Notes under the pieces: model-generated
What the model was told of the DNA's origin: nothing
The model's input: the letters and a program-made list of their open reading frames with translations, nothing else
Database searches by the model: none
Assembly: GCA_936440205.1 (NCBI GenBank)
Contig: OW387142.1
Location: 16,644,736-16,708,735, forward strand
From: Lepidonotus clava
Lineage: Eukaryota > Annelida > Polychaeta > Phyllodocida > Polynoidae
DNA: 64,000 nucleotides
Reading direction: 5' to 3'
Translations under genes and position numbers: made by a program
Part shown: positions 1 through 10,544 of the stretch, in pieces
How positions within the stretch are numbered: position 1 is the first letter of the stretch
How the letters are laid out: every line of letters begins with the position of its first letter

Positions 1-14
1 CTGGCAACACTCAC

Positions 15-3000
15 TTGAGGTGGTGGTAGTCGTGGGCCTCGGGAGACGGCAGGAACGGGAAATGGTAGCCTGAGTGGGAGATGGTGGTGGAGGTGAGGGC
101 CAGACCAAACCAGATCCAGGCTGTTCCGATATGGGATCCCATCAGCAGGGGACCCATGACAGGGGGCAGCAGGTTGGAGACAACATGCTCCACGGGGTGG
201 GCGTACAATCCAATGATACCGATGGGGGCCGTCCACTCATGGTGCTGCTTATGGACGTACTTGTACAGGCGGGGATGGTGTAGCAGTCTGTCAAGTTAAT
301 AGAAAATTAAAATAAGGATTATTAGTTTCTTTCATGTGGGTGGGTGGTTGTGCTTCCCTAATAGTGTATTTGGGCGTCCATATATTTGAGTATAGATATT
401 TCAGTATGTATGTATTTGGGAAATTGAGGGCGTTTTTCAGAATAACCTTTGCCACTTTTGGGAGGCCTGGGTTACATCATACTCGTTATTGGCAATCTGG
501 GATTATACGATGGTATTGCCTATTTGTGGAATGGTTTTGCTTACTTACATTTGTGTAAATTTATAAATGAAATTACGGTAGCAAGGCTGCTGACGGTAAT
601 GACACAAACTGCATTTATGACTCCTATATTTTGACAAACATTTCCTTTCAGCAATTCAAGTGAAAGAAATATTTCTGTAACAAAATATTCCGATATCAAA
701 TTTAAAAAAAACATTTTTTAGAGTAATTATTGTGCACTTTAATATGAAAAGCGCACCTGTGGCTGTAGTAGAACATGAGTTCCTCGACCAATACGTAGAT
801 GGTGATCTCAAAGAGCGCCCAGTGGAAGGTAGGGATGGCCAGACCGAACTGACAGCCGCGGAACACCATCAAATGGTAGATACCATAGAAGAAAGGAATT
901 CCTATCACAGACTGATTAAAGAGAATCTGCAGCACTGCTTTCCGCAATTTCTTAGGGTCGACCTGAAAGAAAGCATACATATCCATTGATACTTATTTTC
1001 ATGAAATCGCAGAGTTAATCTTCCCGAAATGAATTTTTTTTAAATGATTGGGAAAAAAAGACCCATTGATGAGATTTTAAAAACCAGTTTGTACCGTTTA
1101 CATTTAGAGAAAGCGTATCGAGGATTCAAAAAGAAATCACCTCTTTATCAACAACATAACATTGACAACAGGAAAAGTTAAAACAAGGTCACAGGTGGAA
1201 TTATGGAAGAAAAGAATCGGTTAGAAAACCGAAAAAACCCGGGTTATTCGTCTTCTTTTTCTATATTTGAAAGTATAATGCTTGATGACATATGGGGATA
1301 TGAATACGAAATATCGAGCTAATTATCGATTGATTTTAAACAAAAAGATGCAAATGCCAGCGCGAGTGAAGCCGTCCGCCATTTTCCTCTATTATCGTTC
1401 ACCAACACGCGGAGAAGACTCACATTTTGTCCGATGCCGATCGGTCATATCGACATAATTCTTCACGATATATCGACCCAGACCAGCTCCTGATATTAGT
1501 AATCCATAGTATATACTCCATTTTGCTGGACGGTGCCGATTTGAGGCGTAAAAGACGGTTACCCGCGGAGAAGAACTACACGTGTCCGGACCGGGTCGCG
1601 CCATTTTGGCCTCTGATGCAATGCGCTGTGGTTTGACAGGTCTAACTGCGCGAGATGCGCTTCGTCCCGGAAGGAATTGCGCATGAAATCTAGTCCGGAC
1701 AGAAATGCGATTTTCTGGGTTTATATCGATATCTAGCTTCCCAATACATCGGCATCATCAATAAAAGATCGACATGAACCTCTATAGCGCGTTAAATCGA
1801 CTGAAACGCGCAGGAAATAGACGAAATAGGCGAGCATTCCCGGCTGACTTTCCGATCAGAGACCGGGGTCCTCCTTGCTCGGCGTCATCACCCTCATTAA
1901 CATAATCACACTACACGGCATACCCAAACGCTATAGGCCTTTGAATGCTGAGACGTCGATAACATACAGTTTGACCGCTGTCACTCTCCTGCCCGAGGGG
2001 GCCTAATGATATCTCAATGGTCAATTTCTGGTATAGACTTTACATAGGGTTAGCATTGCAACCGGAAGCAGGTCGAAATTTGCGATCTTGTCGCCGCTGG
2101 TTGTGTTATAGTTCAATGGCGTTTCCCGCCTTTTTGACCAAGTCAGTATACCCGGGCGAGATTCGATTTGATCGATCATATTTCGAAGACGACTTGATAA
2201 TACAGCGAGCCCGGGTAATAATGCAGTGTCATTGATCAGCTCTTTTGCCTTTTGACGGGAACTTTTGAGAATCGGGAGTCAATAAATTACCAAAGTAAAT
2301 CGGGACTAGGAATACACCAACACAAATTATGTTCTTCTTACTGGGACATTCTTTTCCTCCTGAATCTTGTACTTGAGAAGAAAAGCCGGTTTCCCGGTAT
2401 AGTCGAGGACGAGGAAGAGAGCATTAGCGAGCCAGAACACCAGGTTACTGAAGATAAGCGTTCCTGGAAAATAGAAAACATAATAAACTAATCTGCTAGC
2501 TTGTTTCAGAAAGAATACTAGCTCAGAGATTTTGAGTTCATTTTGTTATCCTGGACATATAGTTAGCGTATACACTTTTGTATTTTTAAACTTTATTAAT
2601 ACTCATTATTCAGTTTACGAGTAGTTGTCTAATGTTTATGATTAAACACTTACTGGTTAATAAGAGTCGAGAATTGGACTTTTACTTCAACTTTATATAA
2701 AATATAGACAATATTATTTGGTGCAAAGCTAACGATAATTTAATACTATGAAACTTGTGAGTTAATGAATCTATATAATCATGTTCTATAATTGTAAGTA
2801 TGCCAGTTGTCTCAAGTTTACAATGACGTATTTTAGGAATTTTCATCATTATAATTATAATTCACTTACCCCACAAGGCCAAAGCCATTTCATTCCCACC
2901 AAACCAGCCGTAAATTGTGTTCCAAAGCAGTTGCCAATAGTCTCCCGAAGCTCCCCAGAAACGTTGGAGTTGCCTTGAAAGTAAATAACAGGTATTAGCG

Positions 3001-3817
3001 AACATTCCAGAAAAAACTAATGTCAAAGGTGAAAAGCGTTAACCTTATCGATAAATGCTCAGATCCTGTCATAAAAATTGGATATATTGCAGTAAACCTA
3101 TATTTGCTGAAACAAAAACTTTCAGGAAGTTACAATTGGTTGGTTGGTTGGTTGGTTGGTTGGTCAATCATTTTGGTTGGTTGCTCAGTCGCTCGCTCAG
3201 TCTGTTACCTAATCAGCTTGCTTGCTCACCATCACAAGTCCCTTTCACCTGCTCACTTACTTGCTCAGTCAATCCCTCGGTCCATCCCTCAATCAATCAC
3301 TCGGTTAATCACTTTGTCAACCCCTTAATCACTCAGTCAATCACTCTATCAATCGCTTGGTTAATCACTCAATCACTCGGTCAATCACTCAGTCAATCAC
3401 TCAGTCAATCACTCAGTCAATCACTCAGTCAATCACTCAGTCAATCACTGTCAAATGCTTGGTCAATCACTTGGTCAATCACTCGGTCAAACGCTCAGTC
3501 AATCCTTCTGTCAATCACTTGGTCAATTGCTCGCTCACAAATCCAACTCCCTCCCTCCCCAACTCACCATGTGATGGTGTTGCGGGCTGCAGCCACAGTG
3601 ATGAGAGCCGTGCCCAGCACGAAGATGGTGATCCTCACCGACTCCCACAACTGTTTGATCTTGTCGAGCCACCCCTGCTGGAGGGTGAGCGTGGCCTCGC
3701 CTGGAGGAGGGGTCCCCGGCCGGGACCCCGCCACCGACGACGACGTCGACGACGACGACGACGTCATACTGCCCGCGTCCAGGCTCAGACGGCGTGACGC
3801 GTCCAACATTCTCAACT
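15..3817 (-). CDS. FAXDC2: FAXDC2-type fatty acid hydroxylase / sterol desaturase (partial, C-terminus off left edge)
   Basis: Membrane di-iron hydroxylase of the sterol desaturase superfamily; human FAXDC2 is linked to ER sterol/lipid metabolism. Coding exons on the minus strand, in transcript order: 3809-3568, 2973-2870, 2463-2342, 962-757, 287-15. All junctions are GT-AG and phases join cleanly, giving about 315 residues before the last donor at 14-13. The histidine boxes are visible: HRLLHH (split by an intron), HKQHH and HDYHH, which bind the di-iron centre. The FLPSPE and HEWTAP blocks match FAXDC2 more closely than C4-methylsterol oxidase, by recollection. Several hydrophobic membrane segments lie before the boxes. 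I chose ATG 3809-3807, but an acceptor (TTTCAG) ends at 3818, so a 5' UTR or extra N-terminal exon lies upstream. The N-terminus has a Ser-rich run encoded by a GAC/GTC-rich stretch (3735-3770). The stop codon is outside the window. Confidence 0.88.
1340..2250. promoter_or_regulatory. CpG-rich block inside a FAXDC2 intron with two YY1-like sites
   Basis: This block lies in the intron between exons 2342-2463 and 757-962. It is far richer in CG dinucleotides than the AT-rich surroundings. It carries CCGCCATTTTCC (about 1376-1387) and GCGCCATTTTGGC (1598-1610), both close to the YY1 core GCCATNTT. I found no splice-compatible exon or terminal repeats. An unmethylated regulatory island or alternative promoter is the simplest reading, but a decayed GC-rich repeat is possible. 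Confidence 0.4.
3134..3545. repeat. Microsatellite (TTGG)n plus 12-bp minisatellite (CAATCACTCAGT-like)n
   Basis: A TTGG/GGTT run at about 3137-3165 leads into degenerate, then near-perfect, copies of a 12-bp unit (tcaatcactcag). The most regular copies are at 3370-3450. The array lies in the first intron of FAXDC2, ending about 25 bp from the donor side of the first coding exon. Continuous reading frames through it are by-products of a repeat period divisible by three. Confidence 0.85.
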
Positions 3818-4543
3818 CTGAAATAAATATAAAATAGTTTTTATCTAGTAATCATCACGGTGATAAAATACAGTGGAAATATATGTTATATGGGCACAGA
3901 ATCAGTATGAGCTTGAAATAAGTGGGAATCCAATGACTAAGCAGTGGTTAATCAGTATATCCGGAATATCAAATGAGGTAGGAGTGCAATCGGTTCCATT
4001 TCAGTAGCTCATTTAAATATTTTGGACAGGCTGATGAAGAAGGTAACCAGTGCCTTTTGGTCCTTGCGCTGGTTTATCGTCGAATAACTAAACTATGTAT
4101 GCCTACACTTTTCAAACACGCATATCTATGAAAGTGACTCGTTCCTGAAGTAAAATTTCCTCGGAACTATATTTAGATCTACTCTCACTAGGTAGGGCGT
4201 AGTCCTATATCAGTGTGCGATGTGGTTTCCGTCATATTTTGTCTTTTTTTAAACATCTTTATTTATACTGCATCAAGATCAAATTACAGCAATCTGGTCT
4301 CCCTCTCGAATACAGTTCCTATTGAATTATATAATAATCACATAGAGCCACTTTATACTTCAAAGGGACGTTTACATTAAAATATTTTCAATTTGAATCC
4401 TGAATCCACTATAGAATAAAATCCTTCACCACGTCACTACCGGGTACATGCCAAATGTTAGACACAATCCTTATCACATCACACCCATTCTTTTCAGCAT
4501 TAATTCGAATTATAATGCAAACAAAAAATGCTTATTTACGCAC

Positions 4544-4740
4544 CTTTCGAAAATTTTAGTTGAGAAAATTCCTGACGAAATGGAAGTTTCTCAGACTTTC
4601 CAGGCCAGGTGTATGCGCGTACCTCCAATCCCCGTCTCAGACTGAGGGCCGAGCCACACGAAGTATGTGTTTGGAGAGCGTGTATCGCCTTATTACGGTA
4701 TCCCATAATCCTTTGCTCAAGGCGCAGCTTCCGGTAGCTC
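4544..4740 (-). promoter_or_regulatory. Candidate FAXDC2 5' UTR exon and core promoter
   Basis: Reading the minus strand, an ETS-type site (CCGGAAG, + strand CTTCCGG at 4728-4734) is followed by a moderately GC-rich stretch. That stretch ends at 4544 with a good donor (GAAAG|GTGCGT). It would splice to the acceptor at 3818 just upstream of the FAXDC2 start codon. The stretch reads open on the minus strand, but the real initiation codon is probably in the next exon. No transcript support is available. Confidence 0.35.
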
Positions 4741-5969
4741 TTTTCTATCATTTAAGTCATGTTCAAATAGTCATTACAAAGAATTTATGCAGGATACTTA
4801 GTATTCCCTTTAATTATGATAATGTAGATGGGAGCTATTTTCAATTTCTGACAATTAAATGTCTGAAACATGAGTTATGTGGTCAAAACAAGCCACATCT
4901 TCACAATAGATTGTAGAAGAAATCCATCCATTGAAGCCAGACCCATAATATCTGTCAAAATGCAAGAAATTAAGAAATAATAATTTTACAGAACTTTATA
5001 ATAGGCACATTGATAGAAGAGTTTATAATCTTAACATAACATATTTTTTCAAAATTTTCCTTTGGACAAATATGGAGTTATGAATTTTTTAAGTTACCGG
5101 AAACTGCCTCGCGAGATCATGAGATTGGAACCGTAATAAGGAGAATATATCTAACTCCTTGGGGTCTTCTGTCTCAGAGGTTTGATAGGTGGGGCTTCTT
5201 TTGAGTAAAAAAGGGTGGGGGTGTACACTGGATTTTCTGCGCTTTCTGTTATAATTGGGGGACTTAGCGGAGATAAGCTCGCATGGACAAGGCAATCAGA
5301 CTGCTCTAATGATCAGACCGTATCTTATCAGAATATTCAGTGGAGCAGAGCAGAACAGGAGCGGTGGCGTAGCGACGTGGGGTGGGGCGGTTAGAGGGCA
5401 CCCTAACACTCTCTGGAATGAGTAACCTTCAAACCCTGACTCAGGAGTTGATGTCTGCGCCTAACTCAAAGGTCTTGCATTGACGTAGGCCCTATATATC
5501 ACATATGTATTTATAACTGATTGCTTACGAATCTCGGTTGCTCAGTACTACTAGTTCCTGATGGACTAAGGTTGGACAAAATACATCACATGAGACATCC
5601 CAGTCTCCACAAGTTGGGTAACTGATATAACAATTTAGTTTTTTTTATCCCCAACTGTTAAAACATAATGATTTCTGAATTTTGATCAATTGCCAGATTT
5701 GCTGTATTTCAAGGCAAAATAAGGTTGGACATTATAGGGTAGGCTGAGAGCCTTAAGCATTGGTTCCTATGGAAAAAAACTATTATAACAGGCTGCGTTT
5801 TACAAAATTTAGGAGCAATGTGTAAACCAAACTGTTATGGTTAATTTTGTATTATCCAACTGCATTTGGATAATGAGTCAGGAGGCAATTTCGATAATGA
5901 TCCATAATGAACTTTAATGTTGATGAAAACTTGGATGGGCTTTTTCTGGAGAGCAATCACTTTGCTCAT

Positions 5970-6160
5970 GAGACTGGTTTCCTTAGAGTAACCCCCCACC
6001 GGGAGGTACCACTCTCAGACGCCCCTCTACTACTGAGCAGCTCCTGTATCTCTGGGATTAAAAACTTGGGTCTACCCCCGACGTGCGGTGCCAGGGGTGC
6101 AAGGGGAGAGTCCCTGTGTTATTGTGGCACACCCAGCGCCATGGCAAACGAGGTACACAG
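5970..6160. other. GC-rich block of unknown identity
   Basis: About 190 bp of GC-rich sequence stand out from very AT-rich flanks. The minus strand has a CTCAGTAGTAGAGGGG segment that weakly recalls a pol III A box, so a degenerate SINE is possible. No matching B box, tail or target-site duplication was found. Confidence 0.3.
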
Positions 6161-6578
6161 TTATTTACTTTGTTTACAATAACAATATTGTCAAAAGAAG
6201 ATGAAGTTATAATATAAAACAAGTTTGGTAATTATTTTCTACACTCTTCTTTCATATACTGATTCATATTCTCTTAGTTTTCACATGCTTCTAGAATTTT
6301 GATGTTGTGACTTTATCTAGTTATCGAATGTTTGCTTAGTAGTCTTTACAATTGGTTATACTTACATCAATAACGAGTATTCCAACCACAACTTCTTTCA
6401 TTACGGTTATTATATATAAGTTATTCACTTTATGGTACGCTTCAATCTGTTTCTGAACTCTGTATTATTAATGAGTTCTCAAGTTACATTCTGGAAAAGT
6501 CACATTCTAGAAATCTTTAACTGGCCACAGTGCCAACAATTTGGTTACACATCCTTATTCAAATTTTAGGCAATCTAT

Positions 6579-6706
6579 CTTTGGCCGGCTGATGCAAAAG
6601 ACATAATGGGGTTCTTTCAGTTTCAGACCTACGAGGAACTCTCTTTCTTTGGCCGGCTGATGCAAAACACATAATGGGGTCCTTTCAGTTTCAGACCTAC
6701 GAGGAT
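6579..6706. repeat. Tandem duplication, 68-bp period
   Basis: Two near-identical copies start with CTTTGGCCGGCTGATGCAAA (at 6579 and 6647) and end with CAGACCTACGAGGA. Only a few substitutions separate them, so the duplication is fairly recent. Confidence 0.9.
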
Positions 6707-8656
6707 CACTTGATTGCTGTTAACTTAAGTAAATAAAGAGGATCTAGGGTAGCAATCGGGATCACAATTTTTAATGGGACTCGCAGTATTATTTCCAGCT
6801 GTTCCAAAACCCATCTTATTAATCAATCTTTCATGTTGGTAAATCGGAACCCAACTGGCTGAACATAGAACTATTAATGATAACAGATAACACATCAATT
6901 CGCGTTAAACTTAATAAACGTTAAAAATATAGGCTTAAGCAGGGGGAAAACATTAACAAACAAAGATGCATTATCTGTGCGACCTACCTAAATCCAACTC
7001 CATTTCTCTTGTGCGTGCAAAAGCTGTGACCAATAAAAACTGGGTAAGATATGAATTTAAGGGACAACGTATAGAAACCTAAAGCCTGAGCCTATGCTAA
7101 AGCCTATTTTCCACATGCCGATTCTGCTGCCGAATTCCAAAATAACCAATTGAAATAAAGAGGTTAGATATGGACATACTACATATCATAAGAAAGGATT
7201 TTATAGTTTTCTTTTGAATGTTATGTACATGTGTATAGGAGAGATGGCTTCGTACCATATTTACCGAGTAAATTAAAGATACAAATTGGTCAGAATCAAA
7301 ATCGGCATGTGGAAGTACATGTTTAAGATTTCTTTTGGGAACAACGCCCGCGGAGCCTTTTCAACGTCCAAGTCATAGCTTGGTACCATGACCTTACTTA
7401 GGACATGTGGACAAGTGACCCCGTTTAAAGTCCATGGGTACAAATGTCACCGTTAAATAAAGACACATTACTAAAGGACGTGCGCACTCAACCACTGAAA
7501 GTTTGTAGGTACATGGAGCATGGTTCTATAATGTAGTCATTAGTAAGAGATTTTACCTCTTCTGGGCAAGAACAAACCAAAAAAGGGTAATCATCTGGCA
7601 CCTTTACCTCTCTGCTATTGTCAGTATTTACCAAATTTATTTTAGTTTAATCTAACGTGTGGCAAATCTAAGATCTAGAATGCTCTTTAGATGGAGATCT
7701 TTTCATCTTAATGAAGAAATAATCAATATCTAGTGTAAGAACCAAAATTCATCACACAAGTAAGTCTAGTTTGGTCTCCAGACTATTCAGTAGCTATAAG
7801 CTAAAATAATGAAATGGAAAAAAGGTTGTGTGAAATAAGCTAAGAATACCTTTTTTTAAACTTCTCTATGAGAAAACAATGTTGAGACGGCGCATGCAAA
7901 TGCAGGACGTTTTAGTACTTAGCCTATATGCTGGTCTCACTCTTTCAAAATCCTGTATCGGCTCCTGGTATTTCTATATGCCTACTGGTCATATGATGGC
8001 AGAATATTGGCTTTATAGATAACAAGGGGTATTGTATGTTTTGATTGCCATTTTGGCACCTCTCCGTGACACATGTGTCCTGTCAATGGACTAGTTGGGA
8101 CTACTATAAGCTATCATGGGTAGACCCCTAAAAACGACAGGGCGACATGGCCTTTTCTTAAATCTGACATGTTACATGAGCCCTAGGGACATGAAGAAAA
8201 AAATAAGCAACATGACATAGGCTATTTCGTAAATTCAATATAGGACATGGACAATTCTTAAAATTGACAGGAAAAGTAAAAAAAAAATAGTGACAAGGGA
8301 CATGGCCATTTCTTAGATTCAACATGCCACATCTGTACCCCCCATCAACACCCCTGCTATTCAGTGTGGGTAAATCAGAAGGAGCACTGTCATATGACGG
8401 TGGCCTAAATAACGTTCAACTAGTACATATATATCTGCTTTGTACCCAGAATGAAGACATATATATATATATATCATAATAAAACAGGTCACAGTAAGTT
8501 GTATGAATTTATTCCTCGTCGCTGCCCCGTCCCCCCAGAATGAATTGAACTGACAACCGGGTTGCCCCCTTAGGCTCTAGCTAATGTGAACAGAAAAAAT
8601 GGAAGATGATAAAATTGGATATAAATAAAATGATTATTCCACATCAATTTCAGTCT

Positions 8657-8885
8657 CCAGTGTCGCAGAAACTTTGTAAATTGGTTCCTGTTGATTCCAA
8701 ATCAAGAAATCAGTCATGATTCTACCCTCAAAAAATAAAGAATCAATTTATCTATGTCTATCTATATCTAATTTATTTATGTCTTATCTTTACTTCAATG
8801 TCGCAGAAACTATGTAAATTGAGGTTCCTATTGATTCCAAACCAAGAAATCAAGCATAATTAATTCTACCCTCCAAAAAATGAAG
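8657..8885. repeat. Diverged direct repeat, period about 140 bp
   Basis: The segment from GTGTCGCAGAAACTTTGTAA (about 8660) is repeated from about 8799 with substitutions and small indels. Both copies run to a TTCTACCCTC block. This is non-coding and its family is unknown. Confidence 0.75.
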
Positions 8886-9050
8886 GAATTAATTTTCACC
8901 AAAACACGGAATTCAAATGGAATTCCGAGAAAAATAAAGGAATTTTAAATGAATATTCACAGATTTATGGTAGGTAGGCCCTAGGGCCTAGCAAAAATTG
9001 TAGTGTTCAGGTAGATCTAACCCGACCTACCCTAATAATATTTTGGCCTT

Positions 9051-10544
9051 TAGTGGGGTCTGTTAACATTTTCGTTACGCAGCAGATAAAAGCACCAAAT
9101 TTTGCACGAGGCACATGTGAGGCATAAATATTGAATCTAGAAGAGGAGCCATCTTGAAATACAAAAATGAAATTTTGACAAATTTTATATGTTTTTAGCT
9201 TGTTTGTTTGTGGGATTAGTTTAACGTCCGGCCAACCCTTCAGGGTTCTTTTTATCAGACTACACAAGGTAAAGCCTTTCAGCTCGTTTTACGCCGCAGG
9301 GGCAGTGACCGAATCTATGAAATGAGGTGCCTATTTGTAGCAGTGGGACCCAGTGCCCTCTTTATAGTGCTGCCACACTGAGATATCATGTCATGGGCCC
9401 ACACAATACCCCACCCAGTCACATTATACTGACACCAGGCTGACCAGTTATGTTTCATGGTTCTTACTTTATATTGAGTGCCAGGCAAGCAGTGACCACT
9501 ACCATTGTTAAAGTCTTTGGTGTGACTCGGCCAGGGATACATCCCAAGACCTCCCAGACTCAGGGCAGGCACTCTACCAAAGAGCTACTGAATCTGGTCC
9601 CCCCATTTGTCGCCTTCTACGAACAGCAAGGGGCTGCTGGGGACACATTCTTCCCAGGAGGCTCCCGAAGGAACCCCCACCCCGGATCCCCAAGGGGGTA
9701 TGTTTTTAGCATTTGAAATTTAAGGTATTTAACCAAAACTTTTGGCTAGCTTCAAATAGACCTATTGTATAGATTCGAAAGGTAAATAATTGAATTCTCT
9801 GTCCTATAATCTACCAATTTGGACAATAGTAATGGGTTTCTAGGCATTTCAGAAGCTGAGATATAAGATCATTTCAATAAAAGTCGGCCATATTGGATTT
9901 TTGGCTCCCGTCCTGGTTATATTGATATTTCAAGGTGGCTTCCCTTTTAAATTTAATGAAGGGGTCCCAGGGGATCATCATACCAAATGAAATCAAGAAA
10001 TCTTGTGGCAAAAGAGTGAAGTCTATATCCTTTCTTTTAAATTATTTTGGAATCCAGCGGTTATTATCAAAGGTATCATGCTAATGAATTCAGCCATTTT
10101 GAAATTTATGGTATTGTATTGGAGATGAATATCATATTTATTAAGCCCTCTAGGCTATTAATAACTGATATTGGAACCATTTCCCCTGGCCTTATGCCTT
10201 AGTAGCTAAAAATCATAATATTTCTCAAAATTGGTCAGCCATCTTGGATTTTGGATTTCTGCATTGACTTGAAACATAAATAATTGAATTCCCTGACCCA
10301 TAATCCCTCAATTTTGACACCAACCATGTCTCTTTAGTCTTTTTAGAAGCTGAGATATAAGAATTTTTATAGTAAAAGTCAGCCATATTGGTTTTTTGGC
10401 CCCCACATCCGTCCTATTGATATTTCAATGTGGCTCCCCTTCCAGATTTGATAATTATGCCTCAGAGGTGCCTCATACCAAATTTGGTGCTTTTATCCGC
10501 CGCGTAACGATTTCCCCAAAAAATGAATTTAACAGACCCCACTA
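9051..10544. mobile_element. Non-autonomous TIR DNA transposon (MITE-like) interrupted by a SINE
   Basis: The left end TAGTGGGGTCTGTTAA and right end TTAACAGACCCCACTA are inverted repeats. The similarity continues inward for about 60 bp through the shared segments CGTTACGC and GATAAAAGCACCAAATTT. The flanking trinucleotide CTT is present on both sides (9048-9050, 10545-10547), consistent with a 3-bp target duplication as made by PIF/Harbinger-type elements. The interior is AT-rich and has diverged internal repeats (AGAAGCTGAGATATAAGA near 9850 and 10345). No transposase frame was seen. Without the SINE the element is about 1 kb. A second, truncated copy lies at 16623-16932. Confidence 0.8.
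9200..9698 (-). mobile_element. Composite SINE-like insertion with 12-bp target-site duplication
   Basis: The insert is flanked by the exact direct repeat TATGTTTTTAGC (9188-9199 and 9699-9710) and interrupts the TIR element, so it is younger than its host. On the minus strand it ends in a CAAACAAACAA tail. A tRNA-like A box (TAGCTCTTTGGTAGAG, about 9574-9589) is followed by a degenerate B-box region. The 3' part carries GGTTGGCCGGACGTTAAAC, shared with the repeat at 41741-41760. The outer block (CTTCTACGAACAGCAAGGGG on plus, from about 9613) also has a relative at 41570. The order of the blocks suggests a composite element. Confidence 0.72.

Larger units (their letters stand above)
4741..9050. 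other. Intergenic region, no gene recognised
   Basis: AT-rich, apparently non-coding DNA between FAXDC2 and SRD5A3. It contains two local tandem duplications, a GC-rich block (5970-6150), several copies of a dispersed GACATGGCCATTTCTTA motif (8142-8330), and an (AT)n run near 8459. I found no splice-consistent exons and no RNA gene. Confidence 0.6.

Noticed and set aside
3055-3837. 260-codon open frame on the plus strand
   Set aside because: It runs through the 12-bp minisatellite (period divisible by three) and then the antisense of the FAXDC2 first exon. The protein is a repetitive artefact.
9518-9590. A true tRNA gene on the minus strand
   Set aside because: The A box is good, but the B-box region and stems are degenerate, and it lies inside a SINE with a target duplication.
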